DNA of 7,852 bases from Aliicoccus persicus_A (GCA_020741755.1 DYYI01000041.1:1-7852), one strand, 5' to 3'; positions 1 through 6,182 are shown, numbered from the stretch's first letter. Numbers and translations: made by a program. The notes: generated by a model from the sequence alone, not told the origin.

Positions 1-164
1 AGATTGATTTGCGTTCCAATGAAACTCGCTCACAGACACGCAAGCGGATTTACGTTCCAATGAAGTTCGCTCACAGACACGCAGATTGATTTACGCGTCA
101 ATGAGCCTCTCTCACAGACACGCAGATTGATTTACGCGCCAATGAGCCTCGCTCACAGTCACTC
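1..164. repeat. Four tandem copies of a 41-bp repeat
   Basis: Four head-to-tail units of exactly 41 bp lie at 1-41, 42-82, 83-123 and 124-164 with no spacers. Each has the shape (A/G-rich start)-GATTT-(A/G)CG-CAATGA-TC-CTCACAG-CAC-C. Units 1 and 3 agree at about 34 of 41 positions. Unit 2 diverges at its first bases and unit 4 near its end. The array begins at the window edge, so more units may lie to the left. A 41-bp period is not divisible by three, and the forward frames I checked hit stops, so it is not a coding repeat. A TGA...TCA dyad recurs in the units and is best in unit 4 (TGAGC-ctc-GCTCA, 143-155), so each unit could form a small hairpin. It lies just past the terminator of the efflux gene. 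Function unknown. Confidence 0.9.
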
Positions 165-182
165 AAAACCCCCAAAAACCAC

Positions 183-222
183 AAAAAAGGATTTGGAACT
201 TTATCTTACTAATTCCAAATCC
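183..222 (-). terminator. Rho-independent terminator of the MFS transporter gene
   Basis: A perfect 10-bp stem pairs GGATTTGGAA (189-198) with TTCCAAATCC (213-222) around a 14-nt loop. On the minus strand the stem is followed at once by six T residues (183-188 read in reverse). It lies 25 nt past the stop codon of the minus-strand transporter gene. The plus-strand side has no comparable U-run, so it terminates in the minus direction and separates this gene from the repeat array. Confidence 0.9.
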
Positions 223-246
223 GTTTCTCTATATTTAAAACAAAAA

Positions 247-1656
247 CTATTCCACAATATCCTCTTCGGGAATATCTTTCAATTCTTTTAAGAAAAATGC
301 CATGATCAGTGCGAGTAATGCCAAGAATCCACTGAATAAGAAGGTCGCATTTACACCCAACACTTGAGATTCAATGCTCGGCGACGCGCCATCGATTGAC
401 GCGGGTATCAATGTCATAATCGTTACCATAATCGCAGTGAATAGTGACGCTCCAATCTGGCGCATCGTATTGTTCAGTGCGGTACCATCTGGAATCAAAC
501 GGTTGCTGATCGAGTTCATCGCATAAGTTGTAAGTGGCATCATTGCAAAGCCGACGGACACGAGTCGTAATGTATAAATAATCGTAATCGCCCAGAATGA
601 AGAATTTTCATCTAAAAATGCCATCATGACTGATGTGATAAGCAGCATGCCTGAGCCAAGAATGGTCAGGTACTTAATACCATATCTATCAAATATGTAA
701 CCTGCAATCGGCATGATCAGTCCCATGATGAATGCCCCTGGTAAAATTGCAAGACCAGATTCAAGCGGTGTGTAATCGAGCATCTCTTGCATAAAGACAG
801 GCAGTATATTATTTCCACTAATAATCGATGTGAAAAAGACAATCGCAATGACCGAACTCAATGTGAATGCACGAGATTTCATCACGCGTAATTGCAAAAT
901 CGGTTGTTCAAGATTCAATTGACGTCTGACAAATACAGAGACGAGAATTGCTCCAAAAATAAGTGAACCGATTACGAATGGATCAGACCAGCCCATCGTA
1001 CCTGCTGCTGAAAATCCATATAACAAACTACCGAAACCTAATATAGAAAGAACTAAACTCAATAAATCGAATTTCGGATTTGTCTGGGTTGTGACATTAC
1101 GCATCGTAAATGCCGCGAAGATAAAGTTTGCAGCAGCGATCGGTAAGACGATCCAGAACAACATGCTCCATTCGAATGATTGAACGACAAAACCACCGAG
1201 TACAGGACCAACTGCTGGTGCGACACCGATGACCATGCCGAATAATCCCATCGCTCTCCCTCGCTTGGAAACAGGGAAAAGATTGAGTAAAATGACTTGA
1301 GTTAGTGGCATCATAATACCAGCAGAAATCGCTTGAATAATACGACCTGCAAGCAAGATGAAATAATCACTAGAAAGTGCTGCGATTAAAGTACCCGCCA
1401 TAAAAATACCTATCGCAACTAAAAAGAGCGAACGCGTTGTAAATTTATTTATAAAAAATGCTGAGACCGGAATCATAATACCGTTCACTAAAAAGAACGC
1501 CGTATTTAACCACTGCGCCTGAGCAAATTCAATATTCAAATCATTCATGATTTCAGGAATTGCCGTAAGAAGTAAGGTCTGATTGAGGATAACAACGATC
1601 GCACTTACGACAATAATCGAAATGATAAAACGTCTATCTGGCTTAGAAATTTCCAT
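247..1656 (-). CDS. MFS multidrug efflux transporter, DHA2 (EmrB/QacA) family
   Basis: The 469-aa product is an integral membrane protein, hydrophobic along nearly all its length, with about 14 expected helices as usual for DHA2 drug:proton antiporters. Helix 1 carries the family signature LNQTLLLTAIP (about residues 25-35). GRIIQAISAGIMMP (104-117) matches motif B with its conserved Arg, and APAVGPVLGG (146-155) is antiporter motif C. The segment LLYGFSAAGTMGW further on is typical of LmrB-like members. Family knowledge suggests export of drugs or other toxic organic compounds by proton exchange; the substrate cannot be told. I start it at ATG 1656 because AAAAGG (1666-1671) lies 9 nt upstream. 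The in-frame TTG at 1665 touches that ribosome binding site. The gene has its own promoter and terminator and is divergent from the secreted-protein operon. No regulator gene is adjacent in the window. Confidence 0.92.
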   Translation of the reverse strand: MEISKPDRRFIISIIVVSAIVVILNQTLLLTAIPEIMNDLNIEFAQAQWLNTAFFLVNGIMIPVSAFFINKFTTRSLFLVAIGIFMAGTLIAALSSDYFILLAGRIIQAISAGIMMPLTQVILLNLFPVSKRGRAMGLFGMVIGVAPAVGPVLGGFVVQSFEWSMLFWIVLPIAAANFIFAAFTMRNVTTQTNPKFDLLSLVLSILGFGSLLYGFSAAGTMGWSDPFVIGSLIFGAILVSVFVRRQLNLEQPILQLRVMKSRAFTLSSVIAIVFFTSIISGNNILPVFMQEMLDYTPLESGLAILPGAFIMGLIMPIAGYIFDRYGIKYLTILGSGMLLITSVMMAFLDENSSFWAITIIYTLRLVSVGFAMMPLTTYAMNSISNRLIPDGTALNNTMRQIGASLFTAIMVTIMTLIPASIDGASPSIESQVLGVNATFLFSGFLALLALIMAFFLKELKDIPEEDIVE

Positions 1657-1676
1657 ATGTAACAACCTTTTAGAAA

Positions 1677-1694
1677 TATAATATGTCTATTATA
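1677..1694. promoter_or_regulatory. Inverted repeat over the -10 region, possible operator
   Basis: TATAATA (1677-1683) and TATTATA (1688-1694) are perfect 7-bp inverted arms around tgtc. The right arm contains the minus-strand -10 hexamer, and the left arm covers the first transcribed bases. A repressor bound here would block RNA polymerase, the usual control for drug-efflux genes by TetR- or MarR-type regulators. AT-rich palindromes also arise by chance, so the operator role is inference. Confidence 0.4.
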
Positions 1695-1718
1695 CACGTA
1701 AGAATTAAAGTATGACAA
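1689..1718 (-). promoter_or_regulatory. Sigma-A-type promoter of the MFS transporter gene
   Basis: Read on the minus strand, TTGTCA (1713-1718) and TATAAT (1689-1694) are separated by 18 bp. Transcription would start near 1682, giving a leader of about 26 nt that contains the AAAAGG ribosome binding site. The -10 is a perfect consensus and the -35 has one mismatch to TTGACA. Confidence 0.75.
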
Positions 1719-1905
1719 AGATGTGAAATGACACATACTCAATATGTAAGTTTTACTTTTTATAACTTTATATTTGTAGACATAATCTAAACCACTTATC
1801 TCAATTTTTGATGTTTTTGAACGCTATATCCAGTTTCAACCAAAATACTCACAATTATGTAAACATTAGACGTATTTTATCGACAGAAATATTTACTTAT
1901 TACAC
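1719..1905. other. AT-rich divergent intergenic stretch without a visible gene
   Basis: This is the middle of the 311-bp gap between the divergent starts at 1656 and 1968. I find no convincing gene, RNA or terminator. A short inverted repeat ACATA-ctcaa-TATGT (1733-1747) lies just upstream of the transporter -35, and TAGA-cataa-TCTA (1777-1789) is another weak dyad. Either could bind a regulator of one or both divergent genes, but both are short enough to be chance. Confidence 0.4.
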
Positions 1906-1933
1906 TTCTATTTTTAAATATTCCCATTATAAT
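1906..1933 (+). promoter_or_regulatory. Probable promoter of the secreted-protein operon
   Basis: TATAAT (1928-1933) is a perfect -10, with a weak -35-like TTCTAT (1906-1911) 16 bp upstream. The expected start near 1940 gives a leader of about 28 nt before the TTG start. Because the -35 is poor, expression may depend on an activator or on the AT-rich upstream DNA. Confidence 0.5.
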
Positions 1934-1955
1934 TAAACATAACTCAACTTTGAAC

Positions 1956-1970
1956 GGAGGCTATTCATTG
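1956..1970 (+). promoter_or_regulatory. Ribosome binding site that selects a TTG start
   Basis: GGAGG (1956-1960) stands 7 nt before TTG (1968-1970), which is ideal spacing. The earlier in-frame TTG at 1950 lies upstream of this site and cannot use it. Starting at 1968 also gives a clean signal peptide with a short basic N-terminus. Confidence 0.85.
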
Positions 1971-3719
1971 CTCATTCGATTTTTTATCGCCTTATTTTCT
2001 TCTGTTCTGATCGTACTTCTGTTTGCAACACATGTTAAAGCAACGGATGCAGAATCTTATTTATTTAAGTTAGAAACTGAAGACGCAACGATATTTACAG
2101 AGCTCGTTGCAAATGGAGACACTGTCAGTCGAATGTCTACAGCAAGTAGAACGACGTATCAATACCAGCAGTTTGAAAGTGAAAGCTTAGCGAATATCGC
2201 TATGGGCGTTCGCTCGCAAAATTATAATAGTAGAGATGGATACAAACACTTTTACTCAATAACACCGAGTATTATTGAAGAATTGTTAGTTGTTGATTTT
2301 GGTGTCACATCTGAACATTTGAGTCTTACCGAACAAATCAACACGCTGATTCAACAGGGGTTCACTCGTACAGATCGATACCCGGCTGAAGAGAATTTTA
2401 TTTTAACGGATGATTTATATGTAAGTGGAAATATCGTTTTGGAATATGAAGATGACACATTGTTTAATCGTGTTGAAATAGATTACATCGGTGAGCGAAT
2501 ATTTATTATGACATCGTTGTTGGAACCATCACTTGAATATTACGGTTTTGAAACTGTTGATGATTTCATTCAATATGCCGAAAATCATAGACAACGCGTC
2601 AACAGTGAAGGGTATGCATACAATTATTATGTTGAAGATGAGTTTTTAGGAGAGACAACAGAAGTTAGGTTTTACTTATTATCTCCCCAAACGTTTTTTA
2701 TGAATTTGTATAACCTTGATGAAGCGGAATATTATACGCGTTATCCAAATGGTGTGGACGCCGTTGAAGAGAGAGTCAACAATTATATTTCTCGGGGTTA
2801 TGAAGTGATTCGACACACGAATAATTCTCCTGAGTTTGATAGAAACTCAAGTATTGATTTCGAGCAACTATATAACGATGCTTCAGAGATTGCGCTTGAA
2901 GAGAATTATCCGGATATTGTAGATGATATAATCGAAGCGCCTGAGGAAGAGTTAGATGAAGAGATTGAAGACGAGCTGGAAGAAGAAATTATTGAAGAAG
3001 AATCAGAAGAACAAGAAATAATAAATGAAGACATTGAACCTGATGAAGTCGAAGAGACCGAGGAAGAATCTGAAGAGCAAGAAGATATAACAGAAGAACT
3101 TGATGACGCACCAGATGAAGAAATTATTGAAGAAGAAATTCCAAATGAATTTGGAGATAGTGTCTCACTGCATCAATACTCAAGCTATGGCAATGTTGCC
3201 GTGTATCAAGATTCGGATGCAAAGATCAATATCATTCATCAAGATGGTATAATTTCTCATTTATATATGGCGTATACTGAAACACCATTTGATGTGGCGT
3301 TTCGATTAGAAGAGGAATACAATCTGTATCAACTGATGTATAATATTTCTGGTTATAATAGTAGCGTATCGAGTAATGAGGATACGATATATTATCAAGT
3401 TGGGATTGACTACACTGCATTCTCATTACCAGAGTCTTATATTCCTATCGCCGAAGAGTTATTACCTATATATATGAGCTATCGTCTTTCAAATGTGCAT
3501 CAGACATTGATTGAGGATGGGTACCGTTATCATCCGAATGAAGTGAGTTCAGAATCGACACAGGTGATTTTAGAGCATGCACATCATGGTCAAATAGAAC
3601 TTAAATTTGAAGCGGGTCTCTTGAATTCTGTTGATGAGGATAGTGAAGACAGACGGATGAATGATGTAATTGATGAATATGTGGGCTTAGGTTATGTTAT
3701 TATTTCGGTAGATAAATAA
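1968..3719 (+). CDS. Secreted protein with two repeat-bearing parts and an acidic linker
   Basis: I do not recognise this 583-aa protein. Residues 1-25 form a signal peptide: Arg at position 4, a hydrophobic core, then HVKA before TDAE, a signal peptidase I site. There is no lipobox, sortase motif or second membrane helix, so the product should be released or held non-covalently at the surface. Residues 26 to about 300 and 395-583 look folded and rich in Tyr and beta-strand patterns. Residues about 320-394 are almost wholly Glu/Asp with some Ile, a likely disordered or metal-binding linker. A short helix ending in Gly-Tyr/Phe recurs: TLIQQGF (near 126), VNSEGY (near 215), VNNYISRGYEVI (270-281), TLIEDGY (near 515) and IDEYVGLGYVII (568-579). 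These suggest a duplicated small domain. It opens a probable operon; the next start is 30 nt past its stop. The start is TTG 1968. Confidence 0.8.
   Translation: MLIRFFIALFSSVLIVLLFATHVKATDAESYLFKLETEDATIFTELVANGDTVSRMSTASRTTYQYQQFESESLANIAMGVRSQNYNSRDGYKHFYSITPSIIEELLVVDFGVTSEHLSLTEQINTLIQQGFTRTDRYPAEENFILTDDLYVSGNIVLEYEDDTLFNRVEIDYIGERIFIMTSLLEPSLEYYGFETVDDFIQYAENHRQRVNSEGYAYNYYVEDEFLGETTEVRFYLLSPQTFFMNLYNLDEAEYYTRYPNGVDAVEERVNNYISRGYEVIRHTNNSPEFDRNSSIDFEQLYNDASEIALEENYPDIVDDIIEAPEEELDEEIEDELEEEIIEEESEEQEIINEDIEPDEVEETEEESEEQEDITEELDDAPDEEIIEEEIPNEFGDSVSLHQYSSYGNVAVYQDSDAKINIIHQDGIISHLYMAYTETPFDVAFRLEEEYNLYQLMYNISGYNSSVSSNEDTIYYQVGIDYTAFSLPESYIPIAEELLPIYMSYRLSNVHQTLIEDGYRYHPNEVSSESTQVILEHAHHGQIELKFEAGLLNSVDEDSEDRRMNDVIDEYVGLGYVIISVDK
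2982..3137 (+). repeat. Internal DNA repeats encoding the acidic linker
   Basis: An identical 21-bp sequence encoding EEIIEEE occurs at 2982-3002 and 3117-3137. A second pair encoding EESEEQE occurs at 2998-3018 and 3064-3084, with 19 of 21 bases equal. This indicates that the Glu-rich linker grew partly by local duplication, so its length may vary between strains. Confidence 0.75.
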
Positions 3720-3749
3720 TGATTGTTAGAAATTGTGGAGGCATTACAT

Positions 3750-4661
3750 ATGAAGAAATTAATTTATACACTCTCTTGTGTACTGTGTGTAGGCGTTTTA
3801 TCTACGACTGCATATGCACAAGAAGAAGAAACGGATGATGAGGTCGAAGAATCGATAGTCAACTTCACGCCTGAATCTGAAGAAATTGAATGGTTATTAG
3901 AACTGATGAATGGTGCGACGCCATTTGAAGAAGACATAGAAGATGTTTTAGCAGAGGCGGAAGATGTGAGTACGTATTTAGCTTTTTCTAGCTTTTACTC
4001 AGGTCAAGTCACAGAGGGTGACACACCGGTTGATGAATCGCTTGTAACGACGACGTTCACTCAATCATTGGTTCATGAAGATGACTCACAACTGGAAGTT
4101 GAACGTTATCGTACGGATAGTGAGCGTAATATTTTAGCGCCACAATCATATATGAACTCTATTAATAATGAGATGTATTTATATGATACTGTCTCAGGAT
4201 CGTTCATTGATTACACGACTTCTGGTTTTACTGATGATGATATTATGATTGAGCGCTACGACAATATCTACGCAAACTTAGAAAGCAATATTGATGCATT
4301 TGATATTTATGAAAATGTTGAGTATTTTATTTTTGTTACTGAAGCGTTACCTGAGTTAGAGAATCAGTTCTTAACACAATCGGGTTGGTCGCTGGACGCA
4401 CTTGTAGAGGATAGTTTCGAGTATTCATATATTGTTCTCGTCAATAAGGAAACGTCACGCATTGATTACAACGGCCTCGTTACAGATGCAGTGAACAACG
4501 TCGATGAACAGTCATATCGCACAGAATATTATACGTATTACTACGATCATGACATGTATGAAAATCTAGACGAGATGTACGATGAAAATGCCTTTGAATA
4601 TGTAGAAGAGGAAGCGGAAGAAGAAACAGAAGAAACAGATGAAGAAGACACAGAAGAATAA
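3750..4661 (+). CDS. Secreted acidic protein of unknown function
   Basis: The 303-aa product has a standard signal peptide: KK at residues 2-3, a hydrophobic core and TAYA before QEEE, so cleavage is predicted after Ala23. Cys10 and Cys13 lie inside the signal peptide and do not form a lipobox. The mature N-terminus is acidic. The C-terminus (about 285-303) is a tail of Glu, Asp and Thr. The middle has a helix followed by alternating strands (VSTYLAFSSFYSGQ, then MYLYDTVSGSFIDY), reminiscent of LolA-like or DUF6612-type exported proteins of Firmicutes; this is a weak pattern-level resemblance. The start at ATG 3750 is set by GTGGAGG (3735-3741), 8 nt upstream; an in-frame TTG at 3723 precedes that site. 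It sits 30 nt after the preceding gene and its stop overlaps the next ribosome binding site, so the three genes are probably co-transcribed. Confidence 0.8.
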   Translation: MKKLIYTLSCVLCVGVLSTTAYAQEEETDDEVEESIVNFTPESEEIEWLLELMNGATPFEEDIEDVLAEAEDVSTYLAFSSFYSGQVTEGDTPVDESLVTTTFTQSLVHEDDSQLEVERYRTDSERNILAPQSYMNSINNEMYLYDTVSGSFIDYTTSGFTDDDIMIERYDNIYANLESNIDAFDIYENVEYFIFVTEALPELENQFLTQSGWSLDALVEDSFEYSYIVLVNKETSRIDYNGLVTDAVNNVDEQSYRTEYYTYYYDHDMYENLDEMYDENAFEYVEEEAEEETEETDEEDTEE

Positions 4662-4673
4662 GGAGTGAATCAG

Positions 4674-5048
4674 ATGATCAGAAATTTAAGTCAAGTGCTT
4701 TTAGCTGTCAGTGATGTCGATGCATCCGCTAAGTTTTGGGAGGAGAAACTGGGATTTGTTGTTGTAAATAGAACGACAGCGTCTGAGACGAATGAAGCAG
4801 TTATTGAAGTCGGCGCTCATTTAAATGCAGAAACAACGCTCGTACTCCAAAAACAGAATGATGTGAAACAAGTAGCGCCAACGCTCGTCTTTAATACGAT
4901 GCGTTTTGACGAAGTATATGAAACGTTAAGTGAGACTTTGACAGTGGGGGATGTAGAGGAAGTCAACGGCATTCGTACATTCACATTTAAAGATCTTGAT
5001 CAGTATGTTTTCCGTATTAAAGAAGCAAAAGAATTAGAATTTGAATAG
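4674..5048 (+). CDS. VOC (glyoxalase/bleomycin-resistance fold) family protein
   Basis: This 124-aa protein has the size of a single VOC domain made of two beta-alpha-beta-beta-beta modules. The opening QVLLAVSDVDASAKFWEEKL followed by GF is the typical first module, where a strand leads into a D-x-x-x-S/A-x-x-F-W helix. The second half ends with FTFKDLDQYVFRI, in the place of the usual D-P-x-G-x-x-x-E motif. Canonical metal-ligand positions look altered: Gln7 where His is common, and Arg114 where the last Glu would be. It may therefore bind a small molecule rather than act as a metal-dependent glyoxalase; substrate unknown. There is no signal peptide, so it is cytoplasmic, unlike its operon partners. 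The start at ATG 4674 is preferred because AAGGAGTG (4660-4667) lies just upstream; the GTG at 4665 is part of that site. It is probably translationally coupled to the gene before. No terminator is visible after it. Confidence 0.87.
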   Translation: MIRNLSQVLLAVSDVDASAKFWEEKLGFVVVNRTTASETNEAVIEVGAHLNAETTLVLQKQNDVKQVAPTLVFNTMRFDEVYETLSETLTVGDVEEVNGIRTFTFKDLDQYVFRIKEAKELEFE

Positions 5049-5089
5049 TTTATTGTAAAAAAATGTTATAGAAATGTAATGCAATTCAC

Positions 5090-5118
5090 TTTCCTTTGCA
5101 ATAATTAATCTCTATACT
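5090..5118 (+). promoter_or_regulatory. Weak candidate promoter of the lipoprotein gene
   Basis: TATACT (5113-5118) is a good -10, but the hexamer 17 bp upstream (5090-5095, TTTCCT) is poor, and the better TTGCAA (5096-5101) is too close. A dyad TGCAA (5080-5084) and TTGCA (5096-5100) surrounds the -35 area and could be a regulator site. The 110-bp gap after the VOC gene, with no terminator, means read-through from the upstream operon is also possible. Confidence 0.35.
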
Positions 5119-5158
5119 AGGTAGGTATTTGTAGAGATATCGTTGAAAGGAAGTACTT

Positions 5159-5740
5159 ATGAGAAAATTATTAATACTTATGCTCGCATCAGTTTTCTTC
5201 ATTGTAGGATGTAATAATGACTCGAATGATCGTGATCCAATTACATTAGAAACGGATGAAGCATCAAGTGATACAGCAGAAACAGAAGTTTCTGAAGACA
5301 CTGAAGACACTGAAGACACTAAACCAGTTGAGGACATTCCAGAAGAATACCAAGGCCTAGGTCTTGAGAAATTTGAACGTGTTGAATCGGGTGTCACATC
5401 GAATGTTACTTTAGAATTTGAAGATAATGTTGTGTTACAACAAACAACTGAGAACTCGGCAAACTTTGAAGATGTTGGGTTAACACTTGAAGGTGCAACG
5501 GAAGAAGAAGCAAGTTTAGCAGCAGAGTACTCAAGCGTCTATGATGTCACATATGAAACAGAGTTAATTTACGTCGGTGGAACTGAGAAAATGATCATCG
5601 ACTACCGTAACCAACGTGATGAAATAGAAACGTTAAATAGTTTATTTATGGATGAAATGCCAATTGTAGCACGTGATACAACTGTTGAAGATGCAATTGA
5701 ATTCTTTATTGCCGAAGGTTATACACATATTCAAGATTAA
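5159..5740 (+). CDS. DUF1307 (YehR-like) family lipoprotein
   Basis: The 193-aa product is a lipoprotein: the N-terminus MRKLLILMLASVFFIVGC has a lipobox IVGC, so Cys18 would be lipidated and the protein anchored on the outer face of the membrane. Residues 19-63 form an acidic, probably disordered tether containing EDTEDTEDT. From about residue 72, the pattern matches what I know of DUF1307/YehR lipoproteins: a short strand with VTLEFEDNVVLQQTTENS, a helix, then VTYETELIYVGGTEKMIIDY, and a final helix VEDAIEFFIAEGYTHI. The molecular role of that family is not established. The family call is from memory of its pattern, with no search run. The start is ATG 5159, with AAAGGAAG (5146-5153) upstream. 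The closing helix-Gly-Tyr element resembles those in the 583-aa secreted protein upstream. No hairpin terminator follows it before the SRP RNA promoter. Confidence 0.82.
   Translation: MRKLLILMLASVFFIVGCNNDSNDRDPITLETDEASSDTAETEVSEDTEDTEDTKPVEDIPEEYQGLGLEKFERVESGVTSNVTLEFEDNVVLQQTTENSANFEDVGLTLEGATEEEASLAAEYSSVYDVTYETELIYVGGTEKMIIDYRNQRDEIETLNSLFMDEMPIVARDTTVEDAIEFFIAEGYTHIQD
5294..5320 (+). repeat. Three perfect 9-bp tandem repeats in the lipoprotein tether
   Basis: The unit GAAGACACT occurs three times without mismatch (5294-5302, 5303-5311, 5312-5320) and encodes EDT three times. Each unit is a whole number of codons, so strand slippage would lengthen or shorten the acidic tether without breaking the frame. 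Confidence 0.9.
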
Positions 5741-5764
5741 TTGTATAAACTGCTCGTGAATCAA

Positions 5765-5793
5765 TTGCATTTGAACTTTCATTTTGATATTAT
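5765..5793 (+). promoter_or_regulatory. Promoter of the SRP RNA gene
   Basis: TTGCAT (5765-5770) and TATTAT (5788-5793) are separated by 17 bp. The predicted start at about 5800-5801 coincides with the first base of the SRP RNA, which supports the call. The hexamers differ modestly from consensus. Confidence 0.75.
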
Positions 5794-5800
5794 GTTAAAT

Positions 5801-6069
5801 ACCGTGCTAAGTGGGGGAGTAGCGGAACCCTGTACCTGCAATCCGCTCTAGCAGGGCCTAGATCCGTTTTTGAGGCTGTCCACATTATGGTCTGCCTTTT
5901 ATATTCTCGTGTTGAGAGTTCGGTCCTATGCAATAGGACGTTGTGAACCATGTCAGGACCGGAAGGTAGCAGCATTAAGCAACTCATCTTATGTGCCGTA
6001 GGGTTGCCGAACTTGAGCGAGGTATAGAAGTAACGCTTGATGTGGCTGTCGAGATAACGGTGCACGGCT
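5801..6069 (+). ncRNA. ffs: Signal recognition particle RNA (large, Bacillus-type)
   Basis: This is the about 269-nt RNA scaffold of the signal recognition particle. With Ffh it targets nascent membrane and secreted proteins to SecYEG through FtsY. The ends pair: CCGTGC (5802-5807) with GCACGG (6062-6067). The 5' part contains CCTGTACCTGCAATCCGC, nearly identical to what I recall of the B. subtilis scRNA, so the Alu domain is present. The Ffh-binding helix 8 is unmistakable, with CAGGACCGGAAGG and then TAGCAGCATTAAGC (about 5954-5980), including the GGAA tetraloop and the asymmetric loop. The opposite arm carries GTGCCGTAGGGTTGCC (5993-6008). It lies upstream of dnaX, as in Bacillus and Staphylococcus. 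Exact ends are inferred from the pairing and may be off by a few bases. Confidence 0.97.
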
Positions 6070-6077
6070 ACATAATT

Positions 6078-6105
6078 AAACTTCGTCCATAGGACGGAGT
6101 TTTTT
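6078..6105 (+). terminator. Rho-independent terminator of the SRP RNA gene
   Basis: CTTCGTCC (6081-6088) pairs with GGACGGAG (6092-6099), with one G-U pair, around the 3-nt loop ATA. Three flanking A-U pairs extend the stem, and a T-run follows (6100-6105). It lies about 10 nt past the RNA's 3' end and separates it from the dnaX transcript. Confidence 0.9.
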
Positions 6106-6136
6106 CTTGTTTAAAGAGAGAGAAATACACCGACTA

Positions 6137-6145
6137 TGTTATAAT
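6137..6145 (+). promoter_or_regulatory. Extended -10 promoter of dnaX
   Basis: TGTTATAAT (6137-6145) is a perfect extended -10 (TG-n-TATAAT). No good -35 is present at the right distance, which extended -10 promoters tolerate. The predicted start near 6152 gives a leader of about 30 nt carrying GGAGGAG (6169-6175). Confidence 0.65.
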
Positions 6146-6182
6146 TATGAACATAATAATATCTGTGTGGAGGAGTCGTTTT

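Noticed and set aside
1..164. CRISPR array
   Set aside because: The units abut with a 41-bp period and have no unique spacers between conserved repeats; no cas genes are nearby.
3232..3426. Minus-strand 64-codon frame inside the secreted-protein gene
   Set aside because: It is antisense to a well-supported coding region, with no ribosome binding site or recognisable product.
5086..5397. Minus-strand 103-codon Ser-rich frame opposite the lipoprotein gene
   Set aside because: The Ser/Val richness is the mirror of the Glu/Asp/Thr codons on the plus strand, and the plus-strand gene has a lipobox and a ribosome binding site.
5790..6065. Minus-strand reading frame of 91 codons across the SRP RNA
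   Set aside because: It lies wholly antisense to a clearly conserved structural RNA, has no good ribosome binding site and no recognisable protein features.
6147..6182. Upstream in-frame ATG that would extend DnaX by 12 residues
   Set aside because: It overlaps the region right after the -10 hexamer, lacks a ribosome binding site, and the family's usual N-terminus (MxYQALYR) begins at 6183.
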